DNA from: ZC4RG29 sp964521255
Lineage (GTDB): Bacteria > Bacteroidota > Bacteroidia > Cytophagales > Cyclobacteriaceae
Direction of reading: 5' to 3'
Assembly: GCA_964521255.1 (NCBI GenBank)
Contig: CAZFRM010000004.1
Span: 124,001 to 188,000, forward strand
DNA: 64,000 nucleotides
The position numbers and the translations under genes are program-made. The notes below the pieces were generated by a model. It saw only the letters and a list, made by a program, of their open reading frames with translations. It did not search any database and was not told the origin of the DNA. Of the stretch, positions 26,706 to 34,440 are shown one piece after another. The first letter of the stretch is position 1. Each line of letters begins with the position of its first letter.

Positions 26706-27986
26706 ATGGGAAACGCGTTTAGCTCCAGGAGAAAATTTATTAAAGGATCAGTGCTGACTTCCTTATTGGGCGCGCTTGCTCCTGTTACATCCCTTGCATC
26801 GGGGAAAAAATCCTTTGAACGTTCTCTGCACTTTGAAGAATCGAAACTGATTGTCACCGATGTACAGGTACACATTGTAAAAGTGAATCATCGCGGTAAC
26901 TGGGTGTTTGTTGAGTTGAAAACCAACAAAGGAATTACTGGTGTGGGTGAAGCCTCACATGGGGTGATTGGTTCAACAGCCGAAGGCCAGCAAAAGATTC
27001 AGAATGAGGTAGCGTCGTTTTTTGAATTGGTGAAAGATGAATCACCATTTCTTATTGAGCAGTACAGGCAAAGAGGTTGGCAGCGGGCACGATCAGGGCG
27101 AAGTGAACGAACGGTGTTCAGTGCGATTGAACAGGCATTGTGGGATATCCAGGGAAAGTCATTGGGTGTGCCGGTTCATCAGTTGTTGGGCGGGAAAGTG
27201 CGTGACAGGATCAGGGCGTATGCAAACATTAATCGGGCAACCAATGAAAAGGATGCAAACGGAAGGCGACCTGCTGCAGCGTTTCAAAAGAATGCAGAGG
27301 TTGCGGTAGAGCAGGGATTCACCGCTATCAAGATGGCGCCTTTTGATGAGATGAAAGCCTTACCATCCACGCCTGAACAGATCAAACAGGATATCGATCA
27401 TGCTATTGGTTGTATTGAAGCTGTTCGTAAAACGGTAGGAGATAAAATCGATTTGCTTGTGGATGTTCATAGTCACCTGGATGAGTCATTGGGAATCGAG
27501 GTGGCAAAACGAGTTGAACCATTAAACCTGTTCTGGTTTGAAGAACCTGTTAATCCTGAGAAATATGTCGCGGAAACCAAGGCCATATCGGATTCAACAA
27601 CGAAAGCAACGGCTGGAGGTGAATCGATTTTCGGAAGAGAAGGTTTTGCGGAATTGATCCGTGATAAGGCACTTGATATCCTTATGCCTGATGTGAAGCA
27701 TTGCGGAGGTATTCTCGAATTAAAATACATCGCTGCTATGGCAGAAACGGCTGGACTACAGGTTGCACCCCACAATCCAAGCGGACCGATTGCTACAGCT
27801 GCCAGTGTTCAGGTCGTAGCTACCATTCCAAACTTTATCATTCTTGAAATGGCTTACGGTGAAGTTCCCTGGCGCGGTGAGCTTATCAGTCCTGCGGAAC
27901 AGTTTACAGATGGGTACATCACTGTGAGTGATCGTCCGGGGTTGGGCTTTGAGCTTAATCACAAAGAAGTACTTAAACACCTATAG
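26706..27986 (+). CDS. Tat-exported enolase-superfamily dehydratase/racemase-like protein
   Basis: The 426-residue protein begins with a twin-arginine signal (SSRRKFIKGS), unusual for a family that is mostly cytoplasmic. Enolase-superfamily features are the N-terminal capping domain, AIKMAPFDE, the metal ligands in DVHSH, FEEPVNPE and AGGESIFGR, then ILMPDVKHCGG and the catalytic-type HNPSGP. The last motif and the DxH near the first metal ligand resemble galactonate/mannonate-type acid sugar dehydratases. The substrate is therefore likely a sugar acid, perhaps freed by the sulfatases, but this is inference. It lies nine bases after the NTF2-like gene and three before the next gene. Confidence 0.85.
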   Translation: MGNAFSSRRKFIKGSVLTSLLGALAPVTSLASGKKSFERSLHFEESKLIVTDVQVHIVKVNHRGNWVFVELKTNKGITGVGEASHGVIGSTAEGQQKIQNEVASFFELVKDESPFLIEQYRQRGWQRARSGRSERTVFSAIEQALWDIQGKSLGVPVHQLLGGKVRDRIRAYANINRATNEKDANGRRPAAAFQKNAEVAVEQGFTAIKMAPFDEMKALPSTPEQIKQDIDHAIGCIEAVRKTVGDKIDLLVDVHSHLDESLGIEVAKRVEPLNLFWFEEPVNPEKYVAETKAISDSTTKATAGGESIFGREGFAELIRDKALDILMPDVKHCGGILELKYIAAMAETAGLQVAPHNPSGPIATAASVQVVATIPNFIILEMAYGEVPWRGELISPAEQFTDGYITVSDRPGLGFELNHKEVLKHL

Positions 27987-27989
27987 TTA

Positions 27990-28934
27990 ATGGTAATGAA
28001 AAGACTGGTTTCTGTTGCAGTGTGGATGTGGATCAGTGGAGTTATATCGCTCTCCGCTCAGCAGGTAGCAGATTTTGTTTTTAATCCTGAGATCAAATCA
28101 CCCGTTTATCCGCCCGGTAAAGGCCCCGTCATTGCGGTAGATGAAGCACATCATAACTTCCACACCATCGATGGACGTTACAAGGCATTTGCAAAAATTC
28201 TTACCAGCGATGGTTATCAGGTAAGAGCAAACAAACAGCCATTGTCAGGTTCTGTGTTAAAAGGTGTAACGGTTCTGGTCATCTCCAATGCTATTCATCC
28301 TGATAATGATACGTTATGGGCGTTGCCTGTTAAATCGGCTTTTACTTCAGCAGAAATTGATGCCGTTGAAAAATGGGTAAAAGATGGGGGTTCATTGTTT
28401 CTGATTGCCGATCACATGCCGCTGCCGGGTGCTGCCAGTGATCTGGCAAAGACGTTTGGCTTTACATTTTACAATGGCTTTGCATCGGATACTACACTGG
28501 GTGTATATCCCGGAACCAAGCGTGAGCTGGATGTATTTAAGAAAGGTAATGAAACATTGGCTGATCATGCAGTTACCAGGGGTAGAACGCCAGGTGAGCA
28601 GATCGATCATGTAGCCACATTTACAGGGCAGGCCTTTCATATTCCCTCATCTGCCCAATCACTGCTGACATTCGATGAACGCTTTAAAATTCTGCTGCCT
28701 GACACCGCATGGCATTTCGGTCAGCATACGAAACGAATTTCAATCAAAGGTTTCTCACAAGGAGCAGTTAGTGAGTATGGTAAAGGTCGTGTTGCCGTAT
28801 TTGGCGAAGCGGCCATGTTTACAGCGCAACTGAAAGGAAAAGACGAAGTTCCTTTTGGGTTGAATTCTCCTGATGCCATACAAAATCTGCAGTTTCTTCT
28901 TAACCTCATTCACTGGCTTGACCGAAAGCTATAA
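27990..28934 (+). CDS. Exported DUF4350/glutamine-amidotransferase-fold protein
   Basis: The 314-residue protein has a signal peptide ending LSAQQ and a Rossmann-like domain: GPVIAVDEAHHNFHT near the N-terminus, then VLVISNAIHP and VEKWVKDGGSLFLIADHMPLPG. This arrangement is seen in DUF4350 and ThuA-like class I amidotransferase-fold proteins, which usually lack the catalytic Cys. Here there is no Cys at all. An internal ATG at 27996 could also be the start. Two Met follow the signal. The substrate is unknown; a role as a binding or processing protein in the locus is a guess. Confidence 0.62.
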   Translation: MVMKRLVSVAVWMWISGVISLSAQQVADFVFNPEIKSPVYPPGKGPVIAVDEAHHNFHTIDGRYKAFAKILTSDGYQVRANKQPLSGSVLKGVTVLVISNAIHPDNDTLWALPVKSAFTSAEIDAVEKWVKDGGSLFLIADHMPLPGAASDLAKTFGFTFYNGFASDTTLGVYPGTKRELDVFKKGNETLADHAVTRGRTPGEQIDHVATFTGQAFHIPSSAQSLLTFDERFKILLPDTAWHFGQHTKRISIKGFSQGAVSEYGKGRVAVFGEAAMFTAQLKGKDEVPFGLNSPDAIQNLQFLLNLIHWLDRKL

Positions 28935-28983
28935 GTACTATGTATTACGATATACCTTCCAGTAAGAACAAAACTATTAACAA

Positions 28984-29685
28984 ATGAAAAATATTATGCT
29001 GTCGTTCCTGATGTTGTTACTAACGGTAACGGTATTCTCCCAAGAGAAAAAAAACATTGAACCAATTCCGCTGGAAGAGTTCGAGCAAAAACTAAAGCAA
29101 TCGGCTAATGCTCAAATTCTTGATGTACGTTCCTCACGGGAATTTTCAGAGAATCATTTGAAAGGCGCCATCAACCTGAATGCTTCTGATGAAGAAAATT
29201 TTAAAAAGCGTATTGAAACGCTGGATAAGCAAAGGCCTGTTTTTGTCTACTCTATTAATAATGGAAGGAGCGGTGTAGTGGCGGGAAAACTTCGTGCACA
29301 GGGATTTGCAGAAGTGTACGAATTACCGGGAGGATTAGCGCATTGGATCGGTGCTGGCAAACCGGTTGAATCAGCAGCAGGTGATGGGATCTCAAAAGAA
29401 GAATTTCAGAAGCTCGCTGCGTCAGATAATGTTGTATTGGTGGATGTAGGATCAAAGCATTGTGGAAGCTGCAGAAGACTGGATCCTATTGTTGATGCTA
29501 TTGCACAGGATCAGGCTGTTAAAGTCATTAAAATAGAACTATACGACAATCGTGCATTGGCACGTGAGCTGGAAATTGAATCAGTTCCGACTTTGATTCT
29601 ATACAAAGGAGGTGAACCCATCTGGCGACAATCCGGTGCAATTACAAAAACACATATCCAGGATGCCCTGGATGATTCCCTGTGA
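28984..29685 (+). CDS. Exported rhodanese-like/thioredoxin fusion protein
   Basis: The 233-residue protein has a signal peptide ending VFSQ, a rhodanese-like domain (about 30-125) and a thioredoxin domain (about 130-233). The rhodanese loop reads VFVYSINNGRSG, with Ser where catalytic rhodaneses have Cys, so sulfur transfer by the classical persulfide is not expected. The thioredoxin site is intact as C-G-S-C in SKHCGSCRR, with the cis-Pro region ESVPTLILYKGG. After the signal it has no Met, and the CxxC pair is its only sulfur. It closes the sulfur-depleted run of genes. It may reduce or relay disulfides in the envelope. Confidence 0.85.
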   Translation: MKNIMLSFLMLLLTVTVFSQEKKNIEPIPLEEFEQKLKQSANAQILDVRSSREFSENHLKGAINLNASDEENFKKRIETLDKQRPVFVYSINNGRSGVVAGKLRAQGFAEVYELPGGLAHWIGAGKPVESAAGDGISKEEFQKLAASDNVVLVDVGSKHCGSCRRLDPIVDAIAQDQAVKVIKIELYDNRALARELEIESVPTLILYKGGEPIWRQSGAITKTHIQDALDDSL

Positions 29686-29733
29686 CCTGATCAATCTAAC
29701 GGTATGGGTACACATGCTTAAAATAAGTCAGCC

Positions 29734-32700
29734 ATGAATATTTCCGAATTAAGTCTGAAGCGACCGGTACTGGCTGTTGTGATGAATATCGTCATCGTGA
29801 TATTTGGTGTGATCGGGTATTCCTTTCTGGGTGTACGTGATTACCCGGCTATTGATCCGCCCAACATAAGTGTGCGCACCACTTACTCTGGCGCTAACGC
29901 TGATATCATTGAATCGCAGATCACCGAACCGCTTGAGAAATCTATTAACGGTATCGCTGGTATTAAGAATATTTCATCCAGCTCAAGCCAGGGATCCAGC
30001 AGCATAAATATTGAATTTGAACTGTGGGTTGATCTGGAAGCGGCTGCGAACGATGTCCGGGACAAAGTATCACAGGCTGTACGGCAATTGCCGCAGGACC
30101 TGGATTCACCACCGGAAGTATCCAAAGCTGATGCTAATTCGGACTACATTATCTCGTTGTCCGTTCAAAGCAATTCAAGAAATCAGTTGGAGATAACAGA
30201 ATATGCCAATAACGTTTTGGTGGAACGGTTTCAGACGATACCGGGCGTTAGTAATGTGCGCATTCTGGGAGAGAAAAAGTATGCCATGCGGATATGGATC
30301 GATCCCAATAAACTTACAGCCTACGGGCTAACGACACTTGACGTCCAGGAAGCCTTGCGGAAACAGAATGTGGAAATGCCTGCCGGTAAAATTTCAGGAA
30401 ACGCTACCGAGCTTACCGTTCATACTTTTGGCAGGCTTTTTACGGAAGAAGATTTTAACAGGGTGTTGATCAAGCTGCCTTCCGGTGGAACTATACGGCT
30501 ACGCGATATTGGAGAAGCGGTACTGGGCCCTGAAAATGAAGAGACAACGTTGAAGGGAATGCTCATCCCCATGATCAACGTGGCAATTGTTCCGCTTCCG
30601 GGCGCTAACTATGTTGAAATAGCAGCGGAGTTTTATAATCGGCTGGAAAAAATAGAGAAGGAGGTACCGGAAGATATTGTGCTTAAAATATCAACAGATC
30701 AGACGAAGTTTATCAGGCAATCTATTCTGGAAGTGCAGGAGACGCTTGGTATTTCCCTGATCCTTGTCGTGCTGATCGTCTATCTTTTCTTCCGTGATTT
30801 TATCATTGCTTTACGGCCGCTCATTGATATTCCCATATCGCTTATTGCTACATTCTTTATTATGTACCTGTGCGGCTTCTCTATTAATGTATTGACGATG
30901 CTGGGGATTGTACTGGCTACAGGACTTGTTGTAGATGATGGCATTGTGGTTACGGAAAATATTTATAAAAGACTTGAAGCGGGCATGAACAAGTATCAGG
31001 CAGCACGTGAAGGCTCCAAAGAAATTTACTTTGCCGTTATATCCACTTCCATAACACTGGCGGTAGTATTTCTTCCTATTATTTTCCTGCAGGGTTTTGT
31101 AGGCCGTTTGTTCCGTGAATTTGGCTTTGTAGTGGCCGGTGCAGTTTTGATTTCCGCTTTTGTGTCGTTAACGCTTACTCCTGTGCTCAGCGTTAAGCTC
31201 ACCAGTGACCATAAAAAGAAATCGGCATTTTATAACTTTACCGAACCCTTCTTTATAAACCTGGAGTCCGGCTATCAGCGTTTATTGTCCAGGTTTATGA
31301 AAGTAAAAGCGCTGGCTTTCTTCGTACTATTAGCCTGTCTGTTAGTTTCGTATTTTATTGCTGATAATCTCAAATCAGAGTTGGCGCCGATGGAAGACCG
31401 CAGCCAGTTCAGGCTGGCCGTTATCGGCCCCGAAGGAGCATCCTTTGATTATATGGACGCTTATGTTGATGAGCTGAGTCAGTTCCTGATGGATTCTGTA
31501 CAGGAAGCGCGTGTCATTTATTCTATGGCCGGAGGATATTCTTCCAGCGGCGGCGGCGCTAACTCCGGCTTTTCACGTGTGTTCCTTAATACTCCTGGTG
31601 AACGGGACAGATCTCAACAGGAGATCGTGGACATGGTCAATAAAAACCTTCCGCGGTTTTCAGCCGGTAGGGCATACGCGCTGCAGGAACAAACGATCTC
31701 CACAAACAGGCGGTCCGGTCAGCCGGTTCAATTCGTTATTCAAAACAATAACTTTGAAAAGCTGAAAGAGGTTATCCCGAAATTCCTTGATGTAGCCAAT
31801 AGTAGTACCGTTCTGCAAGGAGCTGACGTTGATCTGAAATTCAACAAGCCGGAGTTGCGGGTAAATATAAACCGGTTAAAGGCAACGGAGCTTGGGATAA
31901 GTGTTGAAGATATTTCGCAAACCCTGCGGCTGGCGTACAGCAACCTCAGGTTCGGTTATTTTACCAAAGAAGGGAAACAGTACCAGGTGATCGGACAGGT
32001 TGACAAGATCAACCGTGATGATCCGAATGATCTGAAGAGCTTGTACGTCAGAACCTCTTCCGGCAGGTTGATCTCGCTGGATAACGTAATTGATATTGAA
32101 GAGTCGGCTGAGGCACCTTCCCTGTATCATTTTAACCGCTATAAATCGGCAACGATCTCTTCCGGGCTGGCATCCGGTAAAACCATTGGCGACGGGGTGT
32201 TGGCCATGCGGGCTATCGCTGATGAATTGCTGGACGACAGCTTCACCACTTCGCTCAGCGGATCGTCACGCGATTATGCTGAAAGTTCCGGCAATACGAT
32301 GTTTGCTTTTCTTCTTGCGCTGGTTTTCATCTACCTGGTACTGGCCGCGCAATTTGAAAGCTTTGTCGATCCGCTGATTATTATGGTCACCGTGCCGCTT
32401 GCTGTAACGGGAGCACTACTAGCGCTCTATTTGTTTGGGCAAACGCTCAACATCTTTTCACAGATCGGCATTATTATGTTGATCGGCCTGGTAACGAAGA
32501 ATGGAATTTTGATCGTGGAGTTTGCCAATCAGAAAAAGGAAGAAGGAATGGCCAGGCAGCAGGCTGTTATTGAAGCTTCAAGGCTCCGTCTGCGTCCTAT
32601 CCTCATGACGAGCCTGGCGATGGCGTTAGGTTCATTGCCACTGGCGCTTTCGTTAGGAGCGTCTTCAGGAAGCCGTGTACCCCTCGGGCTTGTTATTGTT

Positions 32701-32838
32701 GGCGGGGTGATTTTTTCTCTTATTCTCACCCTCTTTGTTATTCCGGCAATGTATTCAATTATGTCACGAAGAAAGAAAAGTGCAGAGCAGGAAGAGGCGA
32801 TCGAACCCACGACTCTTCTTTACGAGGCGAAAGTTTAA
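29734..32838 (+). CDS. RND-family efflux/transport permease (HAE1-like), orphan
   Basis: The 1034-residue inner-membrane proton-driven pump has the RND layout: TM1 near the N-terminus, a periplasmic porter loop, the TM4 stretch GLVVDDGIVVTENIY with the proton-relay Asp pair, and the duplicated second half ending with VIPAMYSIMSRRKK. No membrane-fusion protein or TolC-like gene is adjacent, so its partners are elsewhere. It lies 48 bases after the rhodanese-thioredoxin gene in the same direction. By rough count, however, it has about 27 Met (2.6%), a normal level, whereas the genes before it are depleted. It may be only loosely part of the locus. Confidence 0.92.
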   Translation: MNISELSLKRPVLAVVMNIVIVIFGVIGYSFLGVRDYPAIDPPNISVRTTYSGANADIIESQITEPLEKSINGIAGIKNISSSSSQGSSSINIEFELWVDLEAAANDVRDKVSQAVRQLPQDLDSPPEVSKADANSDYIISLSVQSNSRNQLEITEYANNVLVERFQTIPGVSNVRILGEKKYAMRIWIDPNKLTAYGLTTLDVQEALRKQNVEMPAGKISGNATELTVHTFGRLFTEEDFNRVLIKLPSGGTIRLRDIGEAVLGPENEETTLKGMLIPMINVAIVPLPGANYVEIAAEFYNRLEKIEKEVPEDIVLKISTDQTKFIRQSILEVQETLGISLILVVLIVYLFFRDFIIALRPLIDIPISLIATFFIMYLCGFSINVLTMLGIVLATGLVVDDGIVVTENIYKRLEAGMNKYQAAREGSKEIYFAVISTSITLAVVFLPIIFLQGFVGRLFREFGFVVAGAVLISAFVSLTLTPVLSVKLTSDHKKKSAFYNFTEPFFINLESGYQRLLSRFMKVKALAFFVLLACLLVSYFIADNLKSELAPMEDRSQFRLAVIGPEGASFDYMDAYVDELSQFLMDSVQEARVIYSMAGGYSSSGGGANSGFSRVFLNTPGERDRSQQEIVDMVNKNLPRFSAGRAYALQEQTISTNRRSGQPVQFVIQNNNFEKLKEVIPKFLDVANSSTVLQGADVDLKFNKPELRVNINRLKATELGISVEDISQTLRLAYSNLRFGYFTKEGKQYQVIGQVDKINRDDPNDLKSLYVRTSSGRLISLDNVIDIEESAEAPSLYHFNRYKSATISSGLASGKTIGDGVLAMRAIADELLDDSFTTSLSGSSRDYAESSGNTMFAFLLALVFIYLVLAAQFESFVDPLIIMVTVPLAVTGALLALYLFGQTLNIFSQIGIIMLIGLVTKNGILIVEFANQKKEEGMARQQAVIEASRLRLRPILMTSLAMALGSLPLALSLGASSGSRVPLGLVIVGGVIFSLILTLFVIPAMYSIMSRRKKSAEQEEAIEPTTLLYEAKV

Positions 32839-32849
32839 ACAAGGATTTT

Positions 32850-32954
32850 AGAAAAACCTCAACCATAAATTTCAGTCAACGTCCTGAGATCGTGAATGAA
32901 CTTTCGGCAGAATATTTTAAGTGGGCGGATGATGTGGGAAAAGAGTTGGATTGA
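32850..32954 (+). pseudogene. Possible remnant of a sulfatase C-terminus
   Basis: Just after the RND gene a short open stretch reads NFSQRPEIVNELSAEYFKWA and then DDVGKELD before TGA. It resembles the closing helix of sulfatases (the LAAKYPEKVxELxxLFxxWxxEL type seen in the intact genes here). No start codon or catalytic part precedes it, so if real it is the tail of a deleted sixth sulfatase. The match is by eye and short. Confidence 0.35.
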
Positions 32955-32981
32955 CTTTTTCAGCAGACCCTAATTATAAAT

Positions 32982-33018
32982 CTTTACAAATATGGAATCC
33001 AATTCCAGATTTGTAAAG
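32982..33018. terminator. Bidirectional hairpin between converging genes
   Basis: CTTTACAAAT-A-TGGAAT pairs with ATTCCA-G-ATTTGTAAAG around a three-base loop, giving about 16 base pairs with one mismatch. It lies between the end of the RND gene and the convergent transporter gene, where it can stop transcription from both sides. Confidence 0.65.
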
Positions 33019-33029
33019 TCGTCCTTAGG

Positions 33030-34031
33030 TCATGCTTTGGATTTTGATTGTCTTGCCATCCTTTCAGCAATTATACTTCCTGCAATTAACTGAAGTGCAT
33101 GATAAAGCATCAACGGCAGTAAAATAATTCCAAACGTAACAGGATTGGGAAATAGTACTCTGCCCATAACGGCTCCTTGTACCAGTGACTTCTTTGATCC
33201 ACAAAAAAGAATGGTAATACGATCTTCCCTGTTAAACTTTAAGAGTGAAGAAAGCATGTACATGAGACCGAACATGAACAGGAAGAACATGAACATTACT
33301 AAACCCAGCAGAAAGATTTCTGAAAGCGAATGATCGCTGAACATGTCACCGTAAAAAGATTCACAAAAAGCGGTGTACACAATTAAGAGGATAATCGATT
33401 GATCAAAATAGCGAAGCCATTTCTTATATCTTTCTGCGAAGCTTCCAATTTTTGAGTGTAACAGAAGTCCCAGTATAACAGGCGCAAGTACCTGTAAACA
33501 AAGCTTAATAATAACATCTGTCAATTCCGCAGAGCCTCCGGTCTGTTCAATAAAAAAACTCATCCATAATGGTGTCACAAAAATTCCAATAATGCTGGAT
33601 ATGCTCGCGTTGAAAATGGCTGCTGGTAAATTACCACCTGCAATTGATACCAGCACTACAGACGATGAGACCGTAGAAGGCAAAGCGGCCAGGTAAAATG
33701 ATCCCAGCCAAAACAATTTGAATTCGGAATCATCCAGCAGGAAAGAGAAGAGTAAAACAAAAGCAGGAAAGAGAATAAATGTTGTGCTTTGAATGAGGAG
33801 GTGAAGTTTCCAGTTGCTTAAACCTGTTCTCAGTTTTTCCGGACTTAACCGCAGCCCGTAAAAAAAGAAAATGATACCCACACCGTATTTGGTGATAGCC
33901 GATAGCGGTAAAGGACTTTCCGTTGTGCCGTAAAAAGGGAGAAGCCAGGCAAGAAATACCATGAAGATCAGGCCGAAGAAAAACCCGTTGAGACCGGCTT
34001 TTTGCAGATGGGAGAACAATTTTTTCATCAA
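33030..34031 (-). CDS. SBF-like (YfeH-type) bile acid:sodium symporter family transporter
   Basis: The 333-residue protein is highly hydrophobic with about ten membrane segments and belongs to the SBF-like branch of the bile acid:sodium symporter superfamily. Typical stretches are GVGIIFFFYGLRLSPEKL, LPSTVSSSVVLVSIAGGNLPAAIFN and FCGSKKSLVQGAVMGRVLF. Substrates of this branch are not settled; organic anions are the usual guess. It converges on the RND gene and is divergent from the second riboswitch locus. Its Met content is normal. An organosulfonate or sulfate-related anion would fit the place but is not shown. Confidence 0.87.
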   Translation of the reverse strand: MMKKLFSHLQKAGLNGFFFGLIFMVFLAWLLPFYGTTESPLPLSAITKYGVGIIFFFYGLRLSPEKLRTGLSNWKLHLLIQSTTFILFPAFVLLFSFLLDDSEFKLFWLGSFYLAALPSTVSSSVVLVSIAGGNLPAAIFNASISSIIGIFVTPLWMSFFIEQTGGSAELTDVIIKLCLQVLAPVILGLLLHSKIGSFAERYKKWLRYFDQSIILLIVYTAFCESFYGDMFSDHSLSEIFLLGLVMFMFFLFMFGLMYMLSSLLKFNREDRITILFCGSKKSLVQGAVMGRVLFPNPVTFGIILLPLMLYHALQLIAGSIIAERMARQSKSKA

Positions 34032-34160
34032 AGGCAGGACAATATAGGCACGAATGGGCGATTCTTTTCAAGCCCAAAAACCCTTCATTTTGAATTAAAT
34101 TTTGGGATTCAACAAAAATATTCCTGCCTGGATGAAACTTTTAACAAAAAATCCAGTTAG

Positions 34161-34177
34161 TCTATTGACTTACTAGA
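34161..34177. promoter_or_regulatory. Candidate operator TCTA-N9-TAGA (copy 2)
   Basis: TCTATTGACTTACTAGA has the same outer arms and 17-base length as the palindrome at 1513-1529. Here it covers the -33 TTG itself, whereas in copy 1 it ends six bases upstream of the TTG. The inner arms are less symmetrical than in copy 1. Overlap with the -33 element would suit a repressor. Confidence 0.42.
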
Positions 34178-34194
34178 TTATTAATATACCTTTG
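34165..34194 (+). promoter_or_regulatory. Bacteroidota-type promoter of the second sulfur locus
   Basis: TTG at 34165-34167 and TACCTTTG at 34187-34194 are separated by 19 bases, as in the first locus. Transcription would start near 34200, almost exactly where the riboswitch P1 helix begins. Confidence 0.75.
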
Positions 34195-34201
34195 AGCAAT
34201 T

Positions 34202-34306
34202 ATTTATAAAGAATAGGGGAAGAGAGCAGGCTCAATGATCCTATGGCAACCTGGTTTGAGAAATTAAGGTGCTAATTCCTGCCTGAAATATTTAGGACAT
34301 ATAAAT
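34202..34306 (+). ncRNA. SAM-I (S-box) riboswitch, copy 2
   Basis: The S-box core is seen as GCAGGCTCAATGATCCTATG, then GGCAACC and AAGGTGCTAATTCCTGC, the last being an exact family hallmark. P1 is closed by ATTTATA (34202-34208) pairing with TATAAAT (34300-34306). The start codon of a Cys-rich leader ORF lies only nine bases after P1, and no terminator intervenes. It controls the unknown ORF, peroxiredoxin, binding protein and TonB receptor downstream. The two copies share fold and context but little sequence outside the core. Confidence 0.92.
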
Positions 34307-34315
34307 GAAATGACT

Positions 34316-34375
34316 ATGAAAATCTTCAAAATGCACTTCCAGTTTTCCAAACCGTATTGTGATTGTTGCTGCTAA
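34316..34375 (+). CDS. 19-codon leader peptide ending in Cys-Asp-Cys-Cys-Cys
   Basis: The ORF reads MKIFKMHFQFSKPYCDCCC and stops at TAA. It starts in the context GACTATGAAAATC, identical to the leader at 1726, and sits in the same position directly after a SAM-I riboswitch. Four of its last five codons are Cys. The two leaders share the MKI start, a basic/aromatic middle and a Cys-run end, but their middles differ. That is what one expects if codons at the end matter more than the peptide. It lies 65 bases before the next gene. Function as a cysteine-supply sensor is inference. Confidence 0.75.
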   Translation: MKIFKMHFQFSKPYCDCCC

Positions 34376-34440
34376 CATGCCTTTATCCTTTCACAAGGAG
34401 CAACATTAAATAATTTCTTCCATTTTAATTTATCACAACA

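Larger units (their letters stand above)
34032..34440 (+). other. 409-base regulatory region before the second sulfur locus
   Basis: This divergent space between the SBF-like transporter and the 180-residue ORF contains a palindrome (34161-34177) overlapping a promoter (34165-34194), a SAM-I riboswitch (34202-34306), a 19-codon Cys-rich ORF (34316-34375) and a small TCCTT/AAGGA hairpin (34386-34399). The stretch next to the transporter (34032-34160) shows nothing specific beyond an AT-rich sequence that must hold the transporter promoter. Confidence 0.8.

Noticed and set aside
1995..29685. Reading the locus as an ordinary sulfated-polysaccharide utilisation locus
   Set aside because: No HTCS or ECF/anti-sigma regulator is present and few clear glycoside hydrolases; the SAM riboswitch and the sulfur-poor proteins point to sulfur acquisition. 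The carbon role is not excluded as a side function.
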